Shown here: in pieces, positions 1 to 5,767 of the stretch
Layout of the letters: every line of letters starts with the position of its first letter
Position numbering within the stretch: the first letter of the stretch is position 1
NCBI GenBank assembly: GCA_041677345.1
Contig: JBAYQE010000109.1
Coordinates: 1 to 8,273, forward strand
DNA length: 8,273 nucleotides
Source: JALOAT01 sp041677345
GTDB lineage: Bacteria > Pseudomonadota > Gammaproteobacteria > Thiohalomonadales > Thiohalomonadaceae
Direction of reading: 5' to 3'
The notes under the pieces: generated by a model
The model's input: the letters and a program-made list of their open reading frames with translations, nothing else
Databases searched by the model: none
Told to the model about the DNA's origin: nothing
Made by a program: the position numbers and the translations under genes

Positions 1-1286
1 AGGTTCTTGCGGCTGATGCCGAGATGGTTAGCCGTCTCGGCAATCTGGTGGTTACACAGCGCAAGAGCGCGCTCGATGATCTGGCGCTCGTGCTGCATGA
101 GCTGGTCACGCAGGTCGCCGACATCGGATTCGTTGCGCTTGTCGGCGAGATCGCTTAAGTCGGAAGCCTGGAGCACCGGTTGGTCGGAAAGGATGCACGC
201 CCGCTCGATGGTGTGGTGCAACTCACGCAGGTTACCTGGCCATGCATGGCGCAACAGTGCCTGTTCTGCACCCGGCGTCAGCCGCTTCGGCTCAACACCC
301 GAACGGGCGTTGAACTCCTCGACGAAACGGCGTGCGAACCAAAGGATGTCTTCCGGGCGCTCTCGCAACGGGGGGAGGTGGACGTGCAGCACATCGATGC
401 GATAGAAGAGATCCTCGCGAAACGTCCCCGCTTCCACCATTTTCTTCAGGTCACGGTTGGTGGCGCAGACGAGCCGCAGGTTCACCGCAATTCGTTCGTC
501 GCCGCCCACGCGCACCACCTGGCGCTCCTGCACCACGCGCAGCAGTTTCACTTGCATGCTCTGCGGCATTTCGCCGACTTCGTCGAGAAACAGCGTACCG
601 CCGTCGGCTTGTTCGAAGAGGCCCTTGCGCGCACGCAATGCGCCGGTGAAGGATCCCTTCTCGTGGCCAAACAGCTCCGCTTCCAGCAGATTTTCCGGCA
701 CGGCCGCGCAATTGATGGCTACAAACGGCGTCGTGTAGTCGGGATCCGCGCACTGGTGCAGCCGCCGCGCCGCGTGCTCTTTGCCCACGCCGGACTCGCC
801 CGTGATGAGTACCGTTGCAAGGTGCTTGGAGAAACGGCAGAGGTCCTCCTCCACGTGACGGATGGCAGGGGCGATGCCCAGGCTGGGTTCGCGGCACGGG
901 CCGCCATCGGCCCGGGTGGGCGGCACCAGATCGCGGATCTTGGTGATAAGCGCGTCCAGATCGAAAGGTTTGGTGATGTAGTCCGTCGCACCGGCCTTCA
1001 GCAAGCGCACGGCGTCATCGATGCTGCCGAAGCCGGTGATGAACAAGGTCGGCACCACCTGCCCTTGTGCCTGCAACCGCTCGAACAACACGTCGCCGCT
1101 CATGTCCGGCAGCCGGATATCGCTCACCGCGGCGGAATAGGATTGCGACGAGAGCGCTGCAAGGGCATCACCGCCCGTTCGGTACCAATCGTAGGGGATG
1201 CCTTCCAAATCGAACCGATAGCATAGCGACTCGCCCATGATGGGATCATCTTCGATGAGGCAGAGCCGGAAATGTCGATTGCTCAT
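1..1286 (-). CDS. Sigma-54-dependent response regulator, NtrC/AioR-type (3' end cut by window)
   Basis: This is a two-component transcription activator that, when phosphorylated, binds enhancer DNA and uses ATP hydrolysis to open sigma-54 promoters. 428 codons are visible. The receiver domain (about 8-120) has the acidic pair D13/D14, phospho-acceptor D56 in SDIRLPD, T84 and K106 in TKPF. The AAA+ domain follows, with Walker A GESGVGK (163-169), the sigma-54 contact loop as GSFTGA (211-216) and Walker B TLFLDE (231-236). The Fis-type helix-turn-helix begins near the end (IAETANHLGISRKN), so only some 10-25 residues are missing. The start ATG overlaps the kinase stop in ATGA and has no strong Shine-Dalgarno of its own, indicating translational coupling. 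All key residues are intact, so it should be a functional activator. The adjacent kinase is its likely partner, and the dyads at 4860-4908 are its likely targets (inference). AioR or ArxR orthology is plausible but unproven. Confidence 0.95.
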   Translation of the reverse strand, partial: MSNRHFRLCLIEDDPIMGESLCYRFDLEGIPYDWYRTGGDALAALSSQSYSAAVSDIRLPDMSGDVLFERLQAQGQVVPTLFITGFGSIDDAVRLLKAGATDYITKPFDLDALITKIRDLVPPTRADGGPCREPSLGIAPAIRHVEEDLCRFSKHLATVLITGESGVGKEHAARRLHQCADPDYTTPFVAINCAAVPENLLEAELFGHEKGSFTGALRARKGLFEQADGGTLFLDEVGEMPQSMQVKLLRVVQERQVVRVGGDERIAVNLRLVCATNRDLKKMVEAGTFREDLFYRIDVLHVHLPPLRERPEDILWFARRFVEEFNARSGVEPKRLTPGAEQALLRHAWPGNLRELHHTIERACILSDQPVLQASDLSDLADKRNESDVGDLRDQLMQHERQIIERALALCNHQIAETANHLGISRKN

Positions 1287-2722
1287 GGCGTCACCGGTAA
1301 GGTCACGGTAAAACAGGTGCAGCCGGGCTCGCTGTTCACGCGGATGTCGCCGCCCAGTTGCTGCGCGATCTGATAACTCACCCACAGGCCCAGCCCCGTG
1401 CCGTCAGGACGGTCGGTGACGAACGGTTCGAAAAGGCGCCGAATACGCTCGCCGGCGATCGCCTCGCCGTCATTGCATATCTCTGCGCTGAAGCACCCGG
1501 CCTCGATCACTGCGCACAAACGTACCACCCCTTCCACCGGTACGGCATGGGCCGCGTTCAACAAAAGGTTGATCACCACTTGTCGCACCAGCGTAGAGGA
1601 GAGCGCCACCTCCTCTTCCAGATGGTTTTCCCAGTCCAGGCGCGCCGACTTTTTCTGCAATGCCGGCCCCACAAGCATGCGCACGTCTTCCAGATCGGCG
1701 GGTGTGAGTGGTCGGCGCTCGGTACGGGCCTCTACCAGCAGGGCCGATACGGTATCGCGTATTTGCAGCACACCACGCTCCAGCAGTGACACGGTCTTTT
1801 CGGCCATGTCATCCAAGGTGCCGTAGCGCCGATAGGTGTTGATGGCGTTGAGCATGCCACCCAGTGGGTTGTTGATCTCGTGGGCAATGCCGGCACTCAG
1901 CCGGCCGATGGCCGCAAGACGTTCAGCCGCAATCATCTGTCGCTCCAGGGCCTGCTTCTCTTTGAGTTCGCCAAGCATGCGCTGGAACTGGACACTCACA
2001 CGGCCGAGTTCATCTTTTGATTCAACAAGCGAACAGGACAAGTCGGCGGGGATGTTGGGACCGATTTTGCCCAGGCAGTGCGCCAATTGAACCAGCGGTT
2101 GTGCCATGCGCACGCCCCAGTACCAGCTCACCGGAACGAGGATAGCCAATACGAGCAAGGTAATCATGGCGGCGCGGGCGGCGAAACTGGCGAAACGCGG
2201 TTCGAACACGTCGCCTGGATAGGTCACCACCAGCGTGCCGATGACGATGCCGTCCGACACGATGGGCGTGAGCATGTGCATCCGGCCTGCCGCGTCCGTC
2301 TCCAATGCATGCCCGTCGCCGGTCATCCCGGCGGCGATCTTCTGCAGTTCCGGGTAGGGCGCGCCCGCCATGCTCAATGGCCGCAGCAAGGGGAATCTGC
2401 GCGGCTCCGTCGTGACGAACACGCGCTGTTGATCATCCAGCACCAGGATGGTCTCCGGGAAAATGGCCTGCGGCGAGACGGGCCCGCTCTTGAGCGGTGA
2501 GGTGACGATCTCGTAGGCCGTCCACACGTCATCGCGGCGCAATGGCGGTACCAGCGTGCGCGCCAACACACGGCTCATGCCCTCGGCGCTGGTGATGACG
2601 TCATCGCGCAGGTCTTCGGCCGCACGATAGATGAGCGCCGACGCCACCGCGGTGGCGGTGATCAGGATCAGCAGGGTGCCGCGGATGGGAATCTTGTAGC
2701 GGTAGGTAAGGTCGCGAAACAT
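1283..2722 (-). CDS. Membrane sensor histidine kinase with periplasmic domain and HAMP
   Basis: The 479-residue kinase is predicted to sit in the inner membrane, with TM1 at about 13-32 and TM2 at about 184-204. They flank a periplasmic region of about 150 residues with a Cache-like look (TILVLDDQQRVF, then VIGTLVVTYPGD). A HAMP linker (about 205-255), a HisKA H-box with H281 (GIAHEINNPLGG) and an HATPase domain follow. The N-box has N389, the G1 box is a variant (CNDGEAI instead of the usual DxGxG), and G2 is GTGLGL (441-446). An upstream in-frame ATG at 2770 would overlap the preceding gene by 47 bases. I prefer the ATG at 2722, which is one base after the upstream stop (TGA-C-ATG) and has an AGGG Shine-Dalgarno 7 bases away. 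The tight packing after a PhnD-like protein and before an NtrC-type regulator matches the AioX-AioS-AioR arrangement, so it probably receives its signal from the neighbouring binding protein. Confidence 0.93.
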   Translation of the reverse strand: MFRDLTYRYKIPIRGTLLILITATAVASALIYRAAEDLRDDVITSAEGMSRVLARTLVPPLRRDDVWTAYEIVTSPLKSGPVSPQAIFPETILVLDDQQRVFVTTEPRRFPLLRPLSMAGAPYPELQKIAAGMTGDGHALETDAAGRMHMLTPIVSDGIVIGTLVVTYPGDVFEPRFASFAARAAMITLLVLAILVPVSWYWGVRMAQPLVQLAHCLGKIGPNIPADLSCSLVESKDELGRVSVQFQRMLGELKEKQALERQMIAAERLAAIGRLSAGIAHEINNPLGGMLNAINTYRRYGTLDDMAEKTVSLLERGVLQIRDTVSALLVEARTERRPLTPADLEDVRMLVGPALQKKSARLDWENHLEEEVALSSTLVRQVVINLLLNAAHAVPVEGVVRLCAVIEAGCFSAEICNDGEAIAGERIRRLFEPFVTDRPDGTGLGLWVSYQIAQQLGGDIRVNSEPGCTCFTVTLPVTP

Positions 2723-2723
2723 G

Positions 2724-3587
2724 TCAGTGCCCTGCCGCGACGGCGCGGCCCATACGCTCGATGTCGTCATAGAGCGCGCGTTCGCCGCGGGTAAAACCGT
2801 CCAGGTTCATGCGGGTCAGCAGCCGGCGTCCTTCCTCGTCCTCCCCCATCGCAATCAACACGGTTTGCAGGCGCTGGAGATCGGATTGCTCGACTGATGG
2901 ACCTGCTACGAACGGTGGAAAGCCGTAGGGACTGGATGCCTGCACCACGCGCGTCCGCACGGTGAGATCCGGCTCGATGCGCGCCAGGGTGTCCCACACG
3001 TAGCCGTCGACCGCCCCACCATCCGCCAGCCCGGCAGCGACGGCCTCGACCACCTTGCGATGGGCCCCCGTGTAGAAGGTCTTGCGGAAGTGCTCTTCGG
3101 GACGCTTCTTCATCTGAAGCAGTTGATAGCGAATCACCAGGGCACCGGAATTGGAGTCGGGATCGGAGAAGGCGAACACCTTGTCATAGAGGTCCGACAG
3201 GCCCGCAGTCGTGTGATCGTCCGACGGAACAATGAGGTAGGCGCGGTACTCGGGCCGGCCCTGATACACGGGGACGGTGAGCAGGCGCAGGCGTTCGCCG
3301 GCCGTCACGTAGGGGAAACCGCAGATCCACGCAAAATCGAGCTTGCCGCTCACGGTGAGGTCGACGATTTCCCGGTAGCTACCGCGTTGCACGAACTCCA
3401 CGGGACGACCGAGGCGCGGCGTGAGATAGCGGGCCCAGTCACGCAGCAGCGAGAGCTGGTCGTCGAGAAACACCGGTGTGATGCCGATACTGAGCGGCGC
3501 CGGGGCTTCTTGCGAAAGTGCGGAGCCCGAGAACAGTAATGAAAGTGCAACCAGCAGCACACGGGTGAAACGGAAAATGGGAGGCAT
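2724..3587 (-). CDS. PhnD-type periplasmic substrate-binding protein, probable sensory (AioX/ArxX-like)
   Basis: This 287-residue protein belongs to the phosphate/phosphite/phosphonate-binding (PhnD-like) periplasmic group. It has a clear Sec signal peptide: basic start, hydrophobic core at about 10-19, and likely cleavage after ALS at residue 25. The mature part shows the family pattern: SIGITPVFL at the start, a YREIVDLTVSGKLDFAWICG segment, the YRAYLIVPSDD strand, SDPDSNSGALVIRYQL and VDGYVWDT. Its single cysteine is C89, in WICGFPYV, where the ligand cleft is expected. An AAGG Shine-Dalgarno lies 7 bases before the ATG. No ABC permease or ATPase is adjacent; instead the next genes are a kinase and its regulator. 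A sensing rather than transport role is therefore likely, as established for AioX, which binds arsenite for AioS. The ligand here is unknown. Confidence 0.9.
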   Translation of the reverse strand: MPPIFRFTRVLLVALSLLFSGSALSQEAPAPLSIGITPVFLDDQLSLLRDWARYLTPRLGRPVEFVQRGSYREIVDLTVSGKLDFAWICGFPYVTAGERLRLLTVPVYQGRPEYRAYLIVPSDDHTTAGLSDLYDKVFAFSDPDSNSGALVIRYQLLQMKKRPEEHFRKTFYTGAHRKVVEAVAAGLADGGAVDGYVWDTLARIEPDLTVRTRVVQASSPYGFPPFVAGPSVEQSDLQRLQTVLIAMGEDEEGRRLLTRMNLDGFTRGERALYDDIERMGRAVAAGH

Positions 3588-3677
3588 GGGAAAACCTTTA
3601 AGCCAGGGCGGATACGTTAGCGCTTCCTCACTTGTGTTGCCAACCCGCGCCGGCGATACACCAGCAGTGCTACAGGA
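3588..3677 (-). other. Intergenic gap between moaA and the binding protein
   Basis: The 90-base gap holds the Shine-Dalgarno of the binding-protein gene (AAGG at 3595-3598). I found no convincing hairpin-plus-T terminator and no good promoter, so moaA and the three regulatory genes are probably cotranscribed. The closest promoter-like string has GG-N10-GA rather than GG-N10-GC. Confidence 0.5.
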
Positions 3678-4673
3678 CTACCCACCGGTTGCTGCCATGA
3701 TGCGTACTACCTTGTCGCGGCGCTCACCGAATTCGTGACGTTCGGGCTTGCGCGCCACCGCCGCGCGGATGGCATGTTCGAGGGCGGTGTCGCCGGCGCC
3801 GCTGCGCAGCAAGGTGCGCAACTCGCCGTCTTCCTCGTGTCCCAGACATGTGAACAGCCGGCCGTCGGCACCGAGGCGCAGGCGGTTGCAGGTGGCACAG
3901 AAGTGCCGCGAAAGCGGCGTGATGAAGCCCACACTGAAGCGGCCGTCGCGGGAGGCAAGGTACCGGGCAGGGCCGCCGCCCGGCATCACCGCGTCGACGA
4001 GATCGAAGCGTTCCCGGAGCCGCGCCTGGACCGGCTGCAGATCCAGATAAGCCGCGGTCCGGCCGGTCTCGCCCATGGGCATGCTCTCGATGAAGCGCAG
4101 GGTTAAGCCGCGCTCCATGCAGTAGCGCACCATGGGTTCGATCTCGTCGTCGTTCTCCCCGCGCATGACCACCATGTTGACCTTGACCGGCGCAAGCCCC
4201 ACTGCACGTGCCGCCTCAAGCCCTGCGAGGACCTGGTGCAGCACTGCCCGCCCGGTGATGCGTGCAAATCGCTGCGGGTCCAAGGTGTCGAGGCTCACGT
4301 TCACACGCCTGAGCCCCGCGCGCCGCAGGCCCTCGGCGTGGCGGGCGAGCGCGGTGGCGTTGGTACTCAGGCTGAAGTCCTCGATTCCGGGTACAGCTGC
4401 CACGCGCCGCACAAGCTCCAAGATATTTGCGCGCACCAAAGGCTCGCCGCCCGTGAGGCGGACGCGATGTACCCCCATGCGCGCCAGCAACCGGGTCACG
4501 CGTTCCAACTCGTCCACGCTCAGGCAGGGCGCGGGATCGGCGTAGTCCACGGCCCCGCGCGGCATGCAGTAGCTGCAACGCAGATCGCAGCGATCTGTGA
4601 CAGAGAGCCGCAGGTAATCGATGCGCCGGCCGCAGCCATCGACCAAAGGTGCGAGCGAAGCGTACTCGGTCAT
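3678..4673 (-). CDS. moaA: MoaA, GTP 3',8-cyclase (radical SAM, molybdopterin biosynthesis)
   Basis: MoaA converts GTP to (8S)-3',8-cyclo-7,8-dihydroguanosine 5'-triphosphate, the first step of molybdenum cofactor synthesis in the cytoplasm. The 331-residue length is normal. The radical-SAM cluster motif is C29-x3-C33-x2-C36 (DRCDLRCSYCMP), followed by RLTGGEPLVR. The second, substrate-binding cluster motif is C259-x2-C262-x13-C276 with the conserved NRLRLGADG between, and the protein ends in the family's Gly-Gly tail. An ATG at 4727 would add 18 unconserved residues and put the promoter inside the gene. The ATG at 4673 has a perfect AGGAGG six bases upstream and is preferred. As the first gene of the regulatory operon and facing a molybdoenzyme operon, it probably boosts cofactor supply when the enzyme is induced (inference). 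There is a gap of about 90 bases before the next gene. Confidence 0.97.
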   Translation of the reverse strand: MTEYASLAPLVDGCGRRIDYLRLSVTDRCDLRCSYCMPRGAVDYADPAPCLSVDELERVTRLLARMGVHRVRLTGGEPLVRANILELVRRVAAVPGIEDFSLSTNATALARHAEGLRRAGLRRVNVSLDTLDPQRFARITGRAVLHQVLAGLEAARAVGLAPVKVNMVVMRGENDDEIEPMVRYCMERGLTLRFIESMPMGETGRTAAYLDLQPVQARLRERFDLVDAVMPGGGPARYLASRDGRFSVGFITPLSRHFCATCNRLRLGADGRLFTCLGHEEDGELRTLLRSGAGDTALEHAIRAAVARKPERHEFGERRDKVVRIMAATGG

Positions 4674-4679
4674 AAAGCT

Positions 4680-4685
4680 CCTCCT
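4680..4685 (-). promoter_or_regulatory. Ribosome binding site that fixes the moaA start
   Basis: The minus strand reads AGGAGG, six bases before the ATG at 4673. It is a full match to the 16S anti-Shine-Dalgarno core. It decides for this start over the ATG at 4727, and it lies within the roughly 17-base leader predicted from the sigma-54 promoter just upstream. Confidence 0.85.
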
Positions 4686-4707
4686 CAGGTACCTGCATGA
4701 AGCAGGT
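4686..4707. repeat. Overlapping dyads (three CAGGT arms) at the moaA transcription start
   Basis: Two perfect inverted repeats share an arm: CAGGTACCTG at 4686-4695, and ACCTGC-N5-GCAGGT at 4691-4707. The second covers the -12 element of the leftward sigma-54 promoter, and the first covers its predicted start near 4690. It could be an operator or RNA-level structure, or chance in GC-rich DNA. Confidence 0.5.
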
Positions 4708-4716
4708 CGCGTGCCA
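4701..4716 (-). promoter_or_regulatory. Sigma-54 (-24/-12) promoter for the moaA-sensor operon
   Basis: The minus strand reads TGGCACGCGACCTGCT. The -24 block TGGCACG is an exact consensus match, the GG and GC pairs are separated by the required 10 bases, and only one -12 base differs (CTGC for TTGC). The predicted start is near 4690, giving a leader of about 17 bases that still contains the AGGAGG site. It lies upstream of moaA and faces away from the oxidoreductase operon. Confidence 0.78.
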
Positions 4717-4859
4717 TGGAGGGACACGCGACCGATCAGACCTCCGCAGGCCCCGGAAACGCAGGCGTAAGAGCCAGTGTGTCGAAGCTATTCCTGACGG
4801 CCTTGCTTGGGATGTCGGCCGCCTCAAGCGACCATGCCGAGTCCACAGCGCTTACCCAA
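4717..4859. other. Unassigned part of the divergent intergenic region
   Basis: This is the DNA between the leftward promoter and enhancer site 1. I see no convincing gene, hairpin or promoter in it. Near its right end, CTTACCC (4851-4857) resembles the GTTACCC arm of site 1 and could be a degenerate third half-site. Confidence 0.4.
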
Positions 4860-4877
4860 GGTTACCCATCGGTAACC
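4860..4877. promoter_or_regulatory. Candidate enhancer (upstream activator) site 1
   Basis: This is a perfect dyad with 7-base arms, GGTTACC-CATC-GGTAACC, whose core is GTTAC-N6-GTAAC. Its centre lies about 120 bases upstream of the predicted rightward start and about 178 upstream of the leftward one. NtrC-family activators normally bind such palindromes as dimers. The likely binder is the response regulator in this window (inference). Confidence 0.72.
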
Positions 4878-4892
4878 CGTCCCCGCCCCTCC

Positions 4893-4908
4893 GTTACCGT
4901 TCCGTAAC
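4893..4908. promoter_or_regulatory. Candidate enhancer (upstream activator) site 2
   Basis: This is a second GTTAC-N6-GTAAC dyad with the same arms and the same spacer length as site 1 but a different spacer (CGTTCC). The 32-base centre-to-centre distance is about three helical turns, so two dimers would sit on the same DNA face. It is centred about 88 bases upstream of the predicted rightward start, in the usual range for sigma-54 enhancers. Confidence 0.72.
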
Positions 4909-4940
4909 CTTTTCTTCGGGCGAGTCCCGGTACTCCGCCT

Positions 4941-4956
4941 GAAAACAAGGGTTTTC
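4941..4956. repeat. GAAAAC-N4-GTTTTC dyad next to the rightward -24 element
   Basis: This is a perfect 6-base inverted repeat with an AAGG spacer, ending five bases before the -24 TGGC. It is AT-rich against a GC-rich background. It may be a site for a second regulator or a bending element between enhancer and promoter. I could not match it to the IHF consensus. Confidence 0.45.
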
Positions 4957-4961
4957 CTTAC

Positions 4962-4977
4962 TGGCCCACCGATTGCA
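4962..4977 (+). promoter_or_regulatory. Sigma-54 (-24/-12) promoter for the B-C-A oxidoreductase operon
   Basis: The sequence TGGCCCACCGATTGCA has TGGC at -24, TTGCA at -12 and exactly 10 bases between GG and GC. The predicted start is near 4988, about 55 bases before the first ATG. It faces the iron-sulfur subunit gene and has two enhancer-like dyads upstream. The NtrC-type activator encoded in the same window supports the call. Confidence 0.82.
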
Positions 4978-4988
4978 AACGGGATAAC

Positions 4989-5012
4989 GGCACGGCGCCA
5001 CCTGGCCGTGCC
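4989..5012 (+). promoter_or_regulatory. Stem-loop at the predicted 5' end of the oxidoreductase mRNA
   Basis: GGCACGGC (4989-4996) pairs perfectly with GCCGTGCC (5005-5012) around an 8-base loop, and CTTTT follows. It starts within a base or two of the predicted transcript start. A 5'-terminal stabilising hairpin is the likeliest role. A terminator or attenuator is less likely because the T run is short and the RNA would be only about 25-30 bases long. Confidence 0.55.
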
Positions 5013-5042
5013 CTTTTCACCACCAGAGTGAGGAACAGGGGA

Positions 5043-5753
5043 ATGAGTGAGGAACTGTTGTTGTCGTCCCGGGAAACCCGCGGCAAGCCGGGCCTGCGGC
5101 GCTTCGCCATGGTCATCGATCTGCGACGCTGTATTGGCTGCGATGCCTGCATGGTGGCCTGCAAGGCCGAATACGATGTGCCGCTCGGGGTCTTCCGTAC
5201 CTGGGTGCCCTACCGCGTCGTCGGCAAGTATCCCAATGTAAAAAAACAATTCCTGCCGCGGTTGTGCAATCACTGCGACGACCCGCCGTGTGTGCGTGCC
5301 TGCCCGGTGGGCGCGACGTTCAAGGTGGACGACGGCGGCTTCGTGCTGCAGGACTACGAGCGCTGCATCGGTTGCAAGGCCTGCATGGCCTCCTGCCCAT
5401 ACAACGCCCGCTTCATGCTGCCCGAGCATCGCACGCGGACCAACATCACCCGCGTGGTGGACAAGTGCACCTTCTGTTATCACCGCGTGCAGCAGAACCT
5501 GGTGCCGGCCTGCGTGCAGACCTGCGTGGGCCGCGCGCGCATCTTCGGTGACCTGAACGATCCCAATAGCGAAGTCTCCCGCCTGGTGGCAAACCTGCCC
5601 ACCCAGGTGCTGCGTCCTGAAGAGGGCACCAAGCCCCAGGTCTATTACATCGGTGCGGATCGCAACCAGACCGAATACGGCCGGGCGGTGTATCAGCAGA
5701 ACGATTTCGTGGAATCCGAGCGCGCGGCGTTCAACCGCAAGCACGGCATCTGA
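5043..5753 (+). CDS. Four-cluster iron-sulfur electron-transfer subunit (DmsB/PsrB/TtrB-like)
   Basis: The 236-residue subunit carries electrons between the membrane subunit and the molybdenum subunit through four cubane clusters. All 16 ligand cysteines are present in four groups: 30/33/36/40, 75/78/83/87, 108/111/114/118 and 142/145/157/161. The groups include the typical CNHCDDPPCVRACP and CIGCKACMASCP patterns. It has no signal peptide, so it is probably exported folded with the Tat-bearing catalytic subunit, as is known for this family. A GTG at 5028 is in frame five codons upstream, but the ATG at 5043 has GAGG nine bases upstream (5031 region) and is preferred. It is the first gene of the operon, 14 bases before the membrane subunit. 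Length and layout fit PsrB, TtrB, ArrB and ArxB equally well, so no symbol is given. Confidence 0.93.
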   Translation: MSEELLLSSRETRGKPGLRRFAMVIDLRRCIGCDACMVACKAEYDVPLGVFRTWVPYRVVGKYPNVKKQFLPRLCNHCDDPPCVRACPVGATFKVDDGGFVLQDYERCIGCKACMASCPYNARFMLPEHRTRTNITRVVDKCTFCYHRVQQNLVPACVQTCVGRARIFGDLNDPNSEVSRLVANLPTQVLRPEEGTKPQVYYIGADRNQTEYGRAVYQQNDFVESERAAFNRKHGI

Positions 5754-5767
5754 GGGAGATTGCATCC

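Noticed and set aside
180..1226. Long plus-strand open frame of 348 codons opposite the response regulator
   Set aside because: The minus strand here encodes an intact receiver plus AAA+ protein with every family motif. The plus frame has no recognisable domain and is a GC-rich antisense shadow.
2723..2770. Upstream ATG at 2770 as the kinase start
   Set aside because: It would overlap the binding-protein gene by 47 bases and add an unrelated N-terminal tail. The ATG at 2722 has a Shine-Dalgarno and a coupled TGA-C-ATG junction.
3588..3677. Possible sigma-54 promoter (TGGCAAC, minus strand) between moaA and the binding protein
   Set aside because: At the required spacing the -12 position reads GA, not the near-invariant GC.
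4674..4727. Upstream ATG at 4727 as the moaA start
   Set aside because: It would add unconserved residues and overlap a near-consensus sigma-54 promoter, while the ATG at 4673 has AGGAGG at ideal spacing.
4989..5017. Intrinsic terminator in the oxidoreductase leader
   Set aside because: The stem is good, but the T run is only four bases, interrupted by C, and termination would occur almost at the promoter. A 5' stability hairpin is more plausible.
4824..5765. Minus-strand open frame of 313 codons spanning the promoter region and the iron-sulfur gene
   Set aside because: It runs antisense through a 16-cysteine ferredoxin-like gene and across the dyads and promoter, with low-complexity His/Ala-rich content and no domain.
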